NCBI GenBank assembly: GCA_050173345.1
Contig: JBFXKW010000001.1
Location: forward strand, 496,001-560,000
DNA from: SHWC01 sp050173345
GTDB taxonomy: Bacteria; Pseudomonadota; Alphaproteobacteria; UBA828
Direction: 5' to 3'
Length of the DNA: 64,000 nucleotides
Shown: one piece after another, positions 1 to 20,429 of the stretch
Position numbering within the stretch: the stretch's first letter is position 1
Layout: each line of letters begins with the position of its first letter
Translations under genes and position numbers: made by a program
Notes under the pieces: model-generated
The model's input: only the letters and a program-made list of their open reading frames with translations
Databases searched by the model: none
What the model was told of the DNA's origin: nothing

Positions 1-9
1 AAGCGCCAT
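1..9 (-). CDS. rplB: Ribosomal protein L2, first three codons only (partial)
   Basis: Only ATG GCG CTT (Met-Ala-Leu) lies in the window, directly after the rplW stop (TGA GCG ATG). A GGGAG stretch inside the end of rplW sits about 8 nt upstream as a ribosome binding site. L2 commonly begins Met-Ala-Leu and is the next gene after rplW in S10 operons. The identification rests on position more than on sequence. Confidence 0.7.
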
Positions 10-12
10 CGC

Positions 13-318
13 TCAGACTCCCGTCATCACGTCGATGGTCTGCCCTTCGGCGATACTGACCACCGCTTTCTTGTAGCCGGGCCGGTAGCCTTTGCGGCCG
101 CGGAAACTCTTGATCTTGCCCTTGGCGATGAGCGTGTTGACCGCCGTGACCTTCACGCCGAACAGGCCCTCGACGGCCGCCTTGATCTCAGGCTTCGTCG
201 CATCGGCGGCGACCCGGAACGCAACCTGGTTGTGATCGGCCATCCCCGTCGCCTTTTCGGTGACGATCGGGCTGCGGATGATCTCGTACCAGCGGGAGCG
301 GGTGGCGTCCTTGCTCAT
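13..318 (-). CDS. rplW: 50S ribosomal protein L23
   Basis: 101 residues, usual length for L23. It binds 23S rRNA domain III at the peptide exit tunnel and is the docking site for trigger factor and SRP. Visible hallmarks are the N-terminal 'IRSPIVTEKAT' segment and the basic loop 'KGKIKSFRGRKGYRPGYKKA' near residues 66-85. The ATG overlaps the rplD stop (ATGA), so translation is probably coupled. It belongs to the S10 operon (rpsJ-rplC-rplD-rplW-rplB). Confidence 0.98.
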   Translation of the reverse strand: MSKDATRSRWYEIIRSPIVTEKATGMADHNQVAFRVAADATKPEIKAAVEGLFGVKVTAVNTLIAKGKIKSFRGRKGYRPGYKKAVVSIAEGQTIDVMTGV

Positions 319-935
319 TTGAGACGGGCCTCCAGCCCTTCAACCGCGCTGCGGGTCAGGATCAGCGTGTCGCGACGCAGGATGTCGTAGACATTGGCGC
401 CGGTCTGCGGCAACACGTCGATGCTCGGCAGGTTGCGCGAGGCGCGTGCGAAATTCTCCTGAACCGCATCGCCGTCGATGATGAGCACATCGAGCCAGCC
501 GCGCTCGGCCAGCTTCTTCGCGAGCGGGCGCGTCTTGGGCTCGGCGAGATCGAGCGAATCGAGCACGATCAGCTTGCCGTCCGCCGCCTTGCTCGACAGC
601 GCGACCTTAAGCGCGAGCTTGCGCACCTTCTTCGGCAGGTCATAGGCGTGGCTGCGCGGCACCGGCCCGAAGATCGCAGCACCACCGCGGAACTGCGGCG
701 AGCGGAGCGAGCCCTGGCGGGCGCGGCCGGTACCCTTCTGCTTGTACGGCTTCTTCGTGGTGCCGCTGATGTCGCTGACGCCCTTGGCCTTGTGGGTGCC
801 CTGGCGGCGCTTGGCGAGCTGCCAGCGCACCATCCGGTGCAGGATGTCGGCGCGCACGGGCACGCCGAAAACCGCATCGGCAAGCTCGATCTGGCCGACG
901 GACGCGTTCTCGAGGTTGGTGACGTCGAGTTTCAT
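315..935 (-). CDS. rplD: 50S ribosomal protein L4
   Basis: L4 of the large subunit lines the exit tunnel; in enterobacteria it also represses the S10 operon. The ATG at 935 gives 206 residues (MKLDVTN...), a normal length, and lies 8 nt after an AGGAG. A GTG three codons upstream would overlap the rplC stop and is less likely. The conserved tunnel-loop segment 'KPYKQKGTGRARQGSLRSPQ' is present near residues 60-80. Its 3' end overlaps rplW by 4 nt. Confidence 0.97.
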   Translation of the reverse strand: MKLDVTNLENASVGQIELADAVFGVPVRADILHRMVRWQLAKRRQGTHKAKGVSDISGTTKKPYKQKGTGRARQGSLRSPQFRGGAAIFGPVPRSHAYDLPKKVRKLALKVALSSKAADGKLIVLDSLDLAEPKTRPLAKKLAERGWLDVLIIDGDAVQENFARASRNLPSIDVLPQTGANVYDILRRDTLILTRSAVEGLEARLK

Positions 936-940
936 GTCGG

Positions 941-1669
941 TCACTCCTCGGCCGGCGCAGCGACGTCGCCAGCGCCCTTGAGCGACGCCGGATAGGGCAC
1001 CTCCTTGGGCACCGGCTTCTTCCTGGCGTCGAACACGCGGACCGTGCTGCCCTTCGGCCCGGGAACCGCGCCTTTCAGCATGATCAGGCCGCGCGCCACG
1101 TCGGTGCCGAGCACCTTCAGGTTCTGCACGGTGACCCGCTCGTCGCCGAGATGGCCGGCCATCTTCTTGTTCTTGAAGACGCGGCCCGGATCCTGCCGGT
1201 TACCCGTCGAACCATGCGAGCGATGCGAGATCGACACGCCGTGAGTCGCGCGCAGGCCGCCGAAATTGTGCCGCTTCATGGAACCGGCGAAGCCCTTGCC
1301 GATCGACGTTGCGGTGACGTCGACGAGCTGCCCCGCCACGAAATGATCGGCCGACAGTTCGGCGCCGACCTCGAGCAGGGCGTCGGCGCTCACCTTGAAC
1401 TCGGTCAACGCCTTCTTCGGCTCGATCTTGGCCTTGGCGAAGTGGCCGCGCTCCGGCTTCGACAGGTTCTTGACCTTGGCCTTGCCGCTGCCGAGCTGAA
1501 CGGCGCTGTAGCCGTCCTTCTCCGGCGTGCGCTGCGCGATCACCTGGCAGCCGTCGAGCTGCAGCACCGTGACCGGATGGTGCGTGCCATCCGCGTCGAA
1601 CAGGCGAGTCATGCCGAGCTTGCGGGCGATGAGGCCCGTGCGCTGCCGTTCACGTACGAAACTAGCCAT
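941..1669 (-). CDS. rplC: 50S ribosomal protein L3
   Basis: 242 residues, slightly long for L3, with an extra acidic/Ala tail (AGDVAAPAEE). The N-terminal 'GLIARKLGMTRLF' motif and the central finger 'GVSISHRSHGSTGNRQDPGR' that reaches the peptidyl-transferase centre are both clear. It contains the Gln (in GNRQDPG) that is N5-methylated by PrmB in proteobacteria. Second gene of the S10 operon; a start a few codons further in (at RTGLIARK) is possible but would have no ATG. Confidence 0.97.
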   Translation of the reverse strand: MASFVRERQRTGLIARKLGMTRLFDADGTHHPVTVLQLDGCQVIAQRTPEKDGYSAVQLGSGKAKVKNLSKPERGHFAKAKIEPKKALTEFKVSADALLEVGAELSADHFVAGQLVDVTATSIGKGFAGSMKRHNFGGLRATHGVSISHRSHGSTGNRQDPGRVFKNKKMAGHLGDERVTVQNLKVLGTDVARGLIMLKGAVPGPKGSTVRVFDARKKPVPKEVPYPASLKGAGDVAAPAEE

Positions 1670-1681
1670 GGCACCGCGCTC

Positions 1682-1990
<309 letters not shown>

Positions 1991-2051
1991 AACCCGTTCC
2001 CGATGGACCGCTTGTCCGAACGCCTATCTCAAACCGGCGAGCGTTGCTGAA

Positions 2052-3242
<1,191 letters not shown>

Positions 3243-3282
3243 CGGTATTAGCCTCGTCTGTTTGCTCTCTGGCCGGCATCCA

Positions 3283-5358
<2,076 letters not shown>

Positions 5359-5388
5359 GGGAGTTCTCTTGTCGGTTCGGGTGGAGGG

Positions 5389-5862
5389 CTACCAACGGTA
5401 GTGCGAGAAGGCCTTGTTGGCCTCCGCCATGCGGTGGGTGTCCTCCCGCTTCTTGACGGCGGTTCCCCGATTCGCGGCTGCGTCGATCAGCTCGTTCTTC
5501 AGCCGCTCCGTCATTGTTCTTTCGGCGCGTGCGCGCGCCGCTTGAATCAGCCAGCGAATCGCGAGGGTCTGGCGACGATCGTTCCTGACCTCGACGGGGA
5601 CCTGATAGGTCGCGCCGCCGACGCGCCGGGAACGCACCTCGATCGCAGGCGCGACATTGCCCAGCGCGTCGTGGAAGACCTTGATCGGGTCCTGCCCGCC
5701 CTTGCCGCCGCGGATCAGGTCGAAGGCGCCGTAGACGATGCCCTCGGCGACCGACTTCTTGCCCTCGTACATGAGCGCGTTCATGAACTTGGCAACCACC
5801 AGGTCGCCATAGAGCGGGTCCGGGTTGATCTCGCGCCTCTCGGCGGCGTGACGACGCGACAC
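5389..5862 (-). CDS. rpsG: 30S ribosomal protein S7, GTG start
   Basis: 157 residues from a GTG at 5862 (VSRRHAAERREINPDP...), the normal size for S7. GGAAGGAG lies 7 nt before the GTG, which decides the start; a longer reading frame upstream overlaps rpsL and is not the gene. S7 organises the 3' domain of 16S rRNA and, in E. coli, represses the str operon. It begins 17 nt after the rpsL stop. 'KFMNALMYEGKKSVAEGIVYGAF' is conserved. Confidence 0.97.
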   Translation of the reverse strand: MSRRHAAERREINPDPLYGDLVVAKFMNALMYEGKKSVAEGIVYGAFDLIRGGKGGQDPIKVFHDALGNVAPAIEVRSRRVGGATYQVPVEVRNDRRQTLAIRWLIQAARARAERTMTERLKNELIDAAANRGTAVKKREDTHRMAEANKAFSHYRW

Positions 5863-5879
5863 GTTCGGTCTCCTTCCGC

Positions 5880-6251
5880 CTATTTCGGCCGCTTGGCGCC
5901 GTACTTCGAACGGCGCTGACGGCGATTCGGCAACCCTTGGGTATCCAGCGTGCCGCGGATGATGTGATAGCGCACGCCCGGCAGATCCTTCACGCGGCCG
6001 CCGCGGATCATGACGACCGAGTGCTCCTGCAGATTGTGGCCTTCGCCCGGGATGTAGCTGGTCACCTCGAAACCGTTGGTCAGCCTGACGCGGGCGACCT
6101 TGCGGAGCGCCGAGTTCGGCTTCTTCGGCGTGGTCGTGTAGACGCGTGTGCACACGCCGCGCTTCTGCGGGCAGCTCGCGAGCGCCGGAACCTTGTTTCT
6201 TACCTTGGGGGTCTCGCGACCCTTGCGGACCAGCTGGTTAATCGTCGGCAT
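5880..6251 (-). CDS. rpsL: 30S ribosomal protein S12
   Basis: 123 residues, standard. S12 sits at the decoding centre. The two streptomycin-relevant loops are wild type: 'TTTPKKPNSALRKVA' (Lys43 region) and 'GGRVKDLPGVRYH' (Lys88, with Asp89, the methylthiolation site of RimO). It therefore shows no classical high-level streptomycin-resistance substitution. First gene of the str operon, with a leader of roughly 200 nt from the promoter at 6457-6485. Confidence 0.98.
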   Translation of the reverse strand: MPTINQLVRKGRETPKVRNKVPALASCPQKRGVCTRVYTTTPKKPNSALRKVARVRLTNGFEVTSYIPGEGHNLQEHSVVMIRGGRVKDLPGVRYHIIRGTLDTQGLPNRRQRRSKYGAKRPK

Positions 6252-6456
6252 GGACGAATACCGCCCCTTGATTGGCGTTTCTCGATCTCGGCGGGTTCAA
6301 CGGGACGGACGAACGAAAAGGAGAAGCGAAGCGCGTTCGCCTCTCCGGGCTCGTTTCGCCGGCCCGCTGGCATAGCCGTGTCAATCACCAAATTGGCAAG
6401 CGCCTTCAACCGCTTAGCGTGCGGCAATCACCGCGCGTACCCTGGTGGAGGCGCGG

Positions 6457-6485
6457 ATACTAGTGACGCCGCCCCAGGGCGTCAA
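6457..6485 (-). promoter_or_regulatory. sigma70-type promoter of the str operon
   Basis: On the minus strand TTGACG (6480-6485) and TAGTAT (6457-6462) are separated by exactly 17 nt. Transcription would start near 6450, giving a 5' leader of about 200 nt before rpsL. It lies in the 359-bp gap between rpoC and rpsL, which otherwise holds only the rpoC terminator. The long leader could carry regulatory structure, but I did not identify an element. Confidence 0.7.
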
Positions 6486-6559
6486 GCCTAAAGAGCAGGT
6501 ATCACAAGGCTTTTGCCCAAATTGCAGGGCAAATGTCACAGCCTCGTGAGCGGGGCTCG

Positions 6560-6599
6560 AAATACAACGGGCCGGCGAGGCACGAACCCCCGCCGGCCC
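6560..6599 (-). terminator. Probable rpoBC terminator
   Basis: Just downstream of the rpoC stop, the minus-strand RNA can form a 9-bp perfect stem (GGGCCGGCG with CGCCGGCCC, loop of about 13 nt). The moderately U-rich GUUGUAUUU follows. The tail is interrupted, so efficiency is uncertain, but position and stem strength fit a terminator for the beta operon. Confidence 0.6.
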
Positions 6600-6610
6600 G
6601 CCGGATTCCG

Positions 6611-10789
<4,179 letters not shown>

Positions 10790-10836
10790 GGTCTCTCCTT
10801 CCTTCCGCGCCGGCCTCGTCGGGCCGGCCGGCAGGC

Positions 10837-15168
<4,332 letters not shown>

Positions 15169-15243
15169 GTTCGCCTCTCGCTGGTAAACCCGATCACGTA
15201 CGGGCGCCGAACGCGCCCGGCCTCCAGTCAGACCTCGACGCCG

Positions 15244-15285
15244 AAAAACGGCGCAGCGGCCGGGCGCGCCAGAAGGCGCGCCCGG
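15244..15285 (-). terminator. Attenuator hairpin between rplL and rpoB
   Basis: The RNA forms a perfect 11-bp stem CCGGGCGCGCC/GGCGCGCCCGG (15260-15285) closed by a UUCU tetraloop. Ten nt later a small stem CGCCG-UUUUU-CGGCG follows. This is where many proteobacteria carry a partial terminator or RNase III site that lowers rpoBC relative to rplJL. The U-run is displaced from the main hairpin, so read-through is expected. Confidence 0.65.
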
Positions 15286-15328
15286 TCACGCGGCACCGCG
15301 ATCGACGTTTTCGGGGGACGGGCGGCAA

Positions 15329-15709
15329 TCACTTAACTTCGACCGTCGCCCCGGCACCTTCAAGCTGCTTCTTGAATTTTTCGGCATCTTCTTTCGAAGC
15401 GCCTTCCTTGACCGGCTTTGGCGCGCCCTCGACCAGGTCCTTGGCCTCCTTGAGGCCGAGCCCGGTGATCGCCCGCACTTCCTTGATCACGTTGATCTTG
15501 TTGGCGCCGGCCGCGGCCAGGATGACGTCGAACTCGGTCTTCTCCTCGGCCGCCTCGGCGGGCGCCGCGGCGCCACCGCCAACCGCCGCGACGGCAATCG
15601 GCGCCGCGGCCGAGACGCCCCACTTCTCTTCCAGCAACTTCGAGAGCTCAGCCGCCTGCAGAACGGTCAGGCCGGACAGCTCGTCCACCAGTTTGGCCAG
15701 ATCAGCCAT
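15329..15709 (-). CDS. rplL: 50S ribosomal protein L7/L12
   Basis: 126 residues, standard. It has an N-terminal dimerisation helix (LAKLVDELSGLTVLQAAELSK), an Ala/Gly-rich hinge (AAVGGGAAAPAEAAEEKTEF) and the C-terminal factor-binding domain with 'GLGLKEAKDLVEGAPKPVKEG'. L7/L12 forms the ribosomal stalk on L10. It lies 63 nt downstream of rplJ and is followed by the attenuator hairpin before rpoB. Confidence 0.98.
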   Translation of the reverse strand: MADLAKLVDELSGLTVLQAAELSKLLEEKWGVSAAAPIAVAAVGGGAAAPAEAAEEKTEFDVILAAAGANKINVIKEVRAITGLGLKEAKDLVEGAPKPVKEGASKEDAEKFKKQLEGAGATVEVK

Positions 15710-15772
15710 GGTCGTAACTCCTTCGCTTCGTAACTCGGTACGATTCCTGTGAATGGATGACGAACGCCCTGC

Positions 15773-16291
15773 TCAGGCCGCCTCGCCCTTTGTCGCATAG
15801 GCGTTGAAGACGCGCGCGAGCTGCCCCGCCGGTGCCTGCAGCACGCCGGCGACCTTGGTCGCAGGCGCCTGAAGCAGGCCGAGCAGCTTCGCCCTCAGCT
15901 CGTCGAGCGAGGGGATCTCGGCCAGCGTCTTGACCGCGTTGGCATCGAGCACCGTCTCGCCCATCGCGCCGCCGAGAACGACGAACTTGTCGTTCTTCTT
16001 GGCGTAGCCGATGGCGATCTTCGCGGCCGCGACCGGATCCTTCGAATAGGCGATCGCGGTCGGTCCCGTGAACAGGGAGACGATATTGTCGTACCGCGTG
16101 CCCTCGACGGCCCGTTTGGCCAGGCGATTCTTCGTCACTTTCAGACCGGCCCCGGCGGCGAGCATCTGCCGCCTGAGATCGGTGGTTTCGGCGACCGTCA
16201 TGCCCTTGTAGGCCGCCACCACGACCAGGTTCGTATCAGCGAACAGGTCGTGCAGGCGATCGACGATCTCCTTCTTCTGGGTTTTCTGCAC
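15773..16291 (-). CDS. rplJ: 50S ribosomal protein L10, GTG start
   Basis: 172 residues from the GTG at 16291 (VQKTQKKEIVDRLHDLF...), matching the family length. An AAGGAG lies about 12 nt upstream, a somewhat long spacing. A longer frame upstream is low-complexity basic sequence and not part of L10. L10 anchors the L7/L12 stalk and, with L7/L12, represses its own mRNA in bacteria studied. 'VVAAYKGMTVAETTDLRRQM' and 'KVTKNRLAKRA' are characteristic. Confidence 0.95.
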   Translation of the reverse strand: MQKTQKKEIVDRLHDLFADTNLVVVAAYKGMTVAETTDLRRQMLAAGAGLKVTKNRLAKRAVEGTRYDNIVSLFTGPTAIAYSKDPVAAAKIAIGYAKKNDKFVVLGGAMGETVLDANAVKTLAEIPSLDELRAKLLGLLQAPATKVAGVLQAPAGQLARVFNAYATKGEAA

Positions 16292-16630
16292 GGTTGGTTC
16301 GTACTCCTTCGGCTCATGCGCCGTACCCACGCCAACGACGTGGAGACCAAACACGCCACGCCGACGCTTGGCGCCCCCGACCGGCTCAAGAGCCGCGGCG
16401 GCGCTTCGACATCGGCACCCCGCGCCTTGACCATAAGGATCAAGACGCAAGGCCGGCGGGCCTAGTCCCTGTCTTGGCAGGCGGGGCATCCCTTTAAGCC
16501 GCCGCTCGCCGGCGGCGCCTGCGGTCTCGGACAGGAACGGTACGAGTCGATCGTTTCACACCGTCTCGCACCGAGGATCGCAGCGACAGCCCGAGACAGT
16601 CCCGCCGCGACCCGTTCGAAATCTGCTCCC
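16292..16630 (-). promoter_or_regulatory. rplA-rplJ intergenic region, probable L10 leader
   Basis: This 339-nt gap contains no gene. The minus-strand RNA can pair GUCUCGG (16591-16597) with CCGAGAC (16524-16530), enclosing about 60 nt. Further on it can form GCCGCC-N7-GGCGGC near 16500-16518 and CUUGA-N9-UCAAG near 16430. A long structured leader at this spot is where the autoregulatory L10 binding element is known in other bacteria. No good -35/-10 pair is visible. Confidence 0.4.
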
Positions 16631-17332
16631 TCAGGCGGCTCCGGCGCCCGACCCGAGGCTGATCTTGACGCCCGGCCCCATCGTGGAGGAGAGCGTCGCC
16701 TTCTTCATATAGGTGCCCTTGGCACCGCTCGGCTTGGCACGCTGCAAGGCGTCGAGGAACGCCTGCAGATTCTCCGCGATCTGCGCCTCGCTGAAGCTCG
16801 CCTTGCCGATGCCGGCATGGACGATGCCGGCCTTCTCGACGCGGAATTCGATCTGCCCGCCTTTGGCGGCCTTGACCGCCTCCTCGACGTCCTGCGTCAC
16901 CGTGCCGAGCTTGGGATTCGGCATCAGGCCGCGCGGGCCCAGAATCTTGCCGAGCTTGCCGACGACGCCCATCATGTCGGGCGTCGCGATGCAGCGCTCG
17001 AAGTCGATCTTGCCTTCCTGGACCTGCTGGGCGAGATCCTCCGCGCCGACCAGGTCGGCGCCCGCCGCCTTGGCGGCGTCGGCCTTGGCGCCCTTGGCGA
17101 AGACCGCGACGCGCACCGCCTTGCCGGTACCGTTCGGCAGCGACACCATGCCGCGCACCATCTGGTCGGCGTGCCGCGGATCGACGCCGAGGCTGACCGC
17201 GACCTCGATCGTCTCGTCGAACTTGGCGCCCGCGTTCCCCTTCACCAGGCGAACCGCCTCGTCGAGCGGATAGGCCTTGTCGGGCTGGATCTTGCCCTGC
17301 GCGGCGACGATACGTTTGCTCTGCTTGGTCAT
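16631..17332 (-). CDS. rplA: 50S ribosomal protein L1
   Basis: 233 residues, standard. L1 forms the mobile stalk at the E site and represses rplKA by binding its mRNA. 'GTGKAVRVAVFAKG', 'GPRGLMPNPKLGTVT' and 'GKASFSEAQIAENLQAFLDAL' are family signatures. It starts 6 nt after the rplK stop, consistent with translational coupling. Confidence 0.98.
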   Translation of the reverse strand: MTKQSKRIVAAQGKIQPDKAYPLDEAVRLVKGNAGAKFDETIEVAVSLGVDPRHADQMVRGMVSLPNGTGKAVRVAVFAKGAKADAAKAAGADLVGAEDLAQQVQEGKIDFERCIATPDMMGVVGKLGKILGPRGLMPNPKLGTVTQDVEEAVKAAKGGQIEFRVEKAGIVHAGIGKASFSEAQIAENLQAFLDALQRAKPSGAKGTYMKKATLSSTMGPGVKISLGSGAGAA

Positions 17333-17338
17333 GGTCGG

Positions 17339-17770
17339 CTACTCGGTGACACTGATGCCCATCGAGCGGGCGGAACCGACGACCATCCGGCACGCGGCGT
17401 CGAGGTCGTTGGCGTTGAGGTCCTTCATCTTCTGGTCCGCGATCTCGCGAACCTGAGCCATCGTCACGGACCCTGCGGCGCGGTCGCGGCCCGGCGTCTT
17501 CGAGCCCTTCTGCAGCTTCGCGGCCTTCTTGATGAAGTAGCTCACGGGCGGCGTCTTGGTGATGTAGGAGAAGGTGCGGTCGCCGAACACCGTAATGACC
17601 ACCGGAATCGGCATACCAGGCTCGAGCTTGGCGGTGTCTGCGTTGAACTTCTTCACGAACTCCATGATGTTCAAACCGGCCTGGCCGAGCGCAGGGCCGA
17701 TCGGCGGCGACGGGTTGGCCTGCCCTGCCGGAACCTGCAGCTTGATGTAACCCGTGATCTTCTTTGCCAT
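17339..17770 (-). CDS. rplK: 50S ribosomal protein L11
   Basis: 143 residues. The Pro-rich N-terminal domain 'KLQVPAGQANPSPPIGPALGQ' and the rRNA-binding C-terminal domain with 'GSVTMAQVREIADQKMKDLNA' are clear. L11 forms the GTPase-associated centre and senses stalled ribosomes with RelA. It begins 42 nt after nusG in the conserved secE-nusG-rplK-rplA order. Confidence 0.98.
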   Translation of the reverse strand: MAKKITGYIKLQVPAGQANPSPPIGPALGQAGLNIMEFVKKFNADTAKLEPGMPIPVVITVFGDRTFSYITKTPPVSYFIKKAAKLQKGSKTPGRDRAAGSVTMAQVREIADQKMKDLNANDLDAACRMVVGSARSMGISVTE

Positions 17771-17812
17771 CTTCGTATCCTGCCGTTCTGCCCGTGCGCG
17801 GCGACCGCGGGA

Positions 17813-18343
17813 TCAGGCCTTTTCCACTTGCGAATATTCGAGCTCGACCGGCGTCGCGCGCCCGAAGATCGAAACCGCGACCTTGAGCCGCGCGCGCTCC
17901 TCGTCGACTTCCTCGACCAGACCGTTGAACGAGGTGAACGGCCCGTCGCAGACGCGAACCTGCTCGCCCACCTCGAACTGGATCGAGGGCTTCGGCCGCT
18001 CGATGCCTTCCTTGACCTGGCGCAGCACGCGCTGCGCCTCATCCTCCGAGATCGCGATCGGCTTGTTGCCGCTGCCCAGGAAGCCGGTGACCTTGGCCGT
18101 GTTCTTGATCAGGTGCCAGGTCTCGTCGGTCATTTCCATCTTGGCGAGCACATAGCCCGGAAAGAACTTGCGCTCGGAGCGGACCTTGGAGCCGCGGCGC
18201 ACCTCCACCACCTCTTCGGCCGGCACCAGCACCTCCTCGATCAGGTGATCGAGGCCCTTCTGGCGCGCCTGCTCGCGGATCGAGGTCGCCACCTTCTTCT
18301 CGAAGCCGGAGTAGACGTGGACGATGTACCATTGCATCGACAT
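17813..18343 (-). CDS. nusG: Transcription elongation/antitermination factor NusG
   Basis: 176 residues. An NGN domain begins 'QWYIVHVYSGFEKKVATSIREQA'; 'FFPGYVLAKMEMTDETWHLIKNT' is the RNA-polymerase-facing part. A C-terminal KOW segment 'VRVCDGPFTSFNGLVEEVDEE' contacts Rho or S10. A second in-frame Met lies two codons in (MSMQWY). It starts 3 nt after the secE stop. Confidence 0.98.
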   Translation of the reverse strand: MSMQWYIVHVYSGFEKKVATSIREQARQKGLDHLIEEVLVPAEEVVEVRRGSKVRSERKFFPGYVLAKMEMTDETWHLIKNTAKVTGFLGSGNKPIAISEDEAQRVLRQVKEGIERPKPSIQFEVGEQVRVCDGPFTSFNGLVEEVDEERARLKVAVSIFGRATPVELEYSQVEKA

Positions 18344-18346
18344 GGC

Positions 18347-18544
18347 TCAGCCGCCGATCCCGAGAATGCCGCGCACCGCGAGGCCGACGAGCTGGTCGAC
18401 CACGAAGAAGAACAGCGCCATCACGATGACCATGACGATCACCATGGTGGTGCTGAGCGCGGTCTCCTTGCGGCTCGGCCACGTGATCTTCTCGACCTCT
18501 TGGCGAACCTGACGGAGATAGGTTGCTGGCGAAACCTTGGCCAT
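18347..18544 (-). CDS. secE: Preprotein translocase subunit SecE
   Basis: 65 residues, the short single-helix type of SecE. An amphipathic N-terminal helix 'PATYLRQVRQEVEKITWPSRKET' precedes one membrane segment (MVIVMVIVMALFFFVVDQLVGLAV). SecE clamps SecY in the inner-membrane channel. The secE-nusG pairing with tRNA-Trp immediately upstream is widely conserved. Confidence 0.97.
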   Translation of the reverse strand: MAKVSPATYLRQVRQEVEKITWPSRKETALSTTMVIVMVIVMALFFFVVDQLVGLAVRGILGIGG

Positions 18545-18591
18545 TGCGTGTTCGATCTACTCTGTCGTCCCGATGCTCTCGGCGCTCGCGC

Positions 18592-18667
18592 TGGCAGGAG
18601 TGGAGGGTCTCGAACCCCCAACCTCCGGTTTTGGAGACCGGCGCTCTGCCAATTGAGCTACACTCCT
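18592..18667 (-). tRNA. tRNA-Trp (anticodon CCA)
   Basis: The minus strand folds into a full cloverleaf: acceptor AGGAGTG/CACTCCT, D-arm GCTC-GAGC, anticodon stem CCGGT/ACCGG with loop CTCCAAA, and T-arm GGGGGTTCGAGACCCTC. Discriminator G and an encoded 3' CCA are present (76 nt). It lies between tuf copy 2 and secE, a common location for trpT. Confidence 0.97.
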
Positions 18668-18704
18668 AACGTCCGTCACCCGCGCCCGACGATGCCTGCC
18701 GTTC

Positions 18705-19895
<1,191 letters not shown>

Positions 19896-20060
19896 CGCTT
19901 TTCACGTCTTCTGCTTGTGTATTGCCGTTCGGTTGATCGTCGCTAGGCCGTGCCGCGGCTGCCCTGGAGGTCATAATGGGTCCGGCGCCGCAGCCCGAAT
20001 TCGCTGGATTTCTCGCCTCGTATGCCGTGTGGGTCACGACCGCCCTCGTCACGCGCCGTT

Positions 20061-20134
<74 letters not shown>

Positions 20135-20181
20135 CCGACCCCGGACCCGACCCCCATCTGGTGCCAATCGCCCGCCGCGCA

Positions 20182-20267
20182 TGGTGGAGGGGGAAGGATT
20201 CGAACCTTCGTAGACTGACGTCGGCAGATTTACAGTCTGCTGCCTTTAACCACTCGGCCACCCCTCC
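20182..20267 (-). tRNA. tRNA-Tyr (anticodon GTA)
   Basis: Class II tRNA of 86 nt with a long variable arm (CGACGTCAGTCTACG region). Anticodon stem GCAGA/TCTGC with loop CTGTAAA, T-arm AGGTTCGAATCCT, discriminator A and encoded CCA. First gene of the tRNA-tuf transcript. Confidence 0.97.
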
Positions 20268-20304
20268 GCGCCAGCCAGAAACGCCGCATGTTTCGGGAGG
20301 CCGC

Positions 20305-20332
20305 ACTATGGGCAATCCCACTGAAAAGTCAA
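20305..20332 (-). promoter_or_regulatory. Promoter of the tRNA-Tyr/tRNA-Gly/tuf operon
   Basis: On the minus strand TTGACT (20327-20332) and CATAGT (20305-20310) are separated by 16 nt. The -10 ends 38 nt before the mature tRNA-Tyr 5' end. The run from -10 to tRNA is GC-rich. It is the only good promoter-like pair upstream of the tRNA genes. Divergent rlmB lies on the other side. Confidence 0.55.
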
Positions 20333-20429
20333 CGTAAGATAGCAAACGCCACCGTCTCCAAGCCATCGGAATGCCGACGCCTCAGAAGCGGTGGGAACAG
20401 CCATCGACATGACTATAATCGCTGCCGCC

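Noticed and set aside
5880..6251. Possible streptomycin-resistant rpsL
   Set aside because: Lys43 and Lys88 equivalents are both present.
16494..17393. 299-codon frame overlapping rplA
   Set aside because: Out-of-frame shadow of rplA and rplK with low-complexity Arg/Gly composition.
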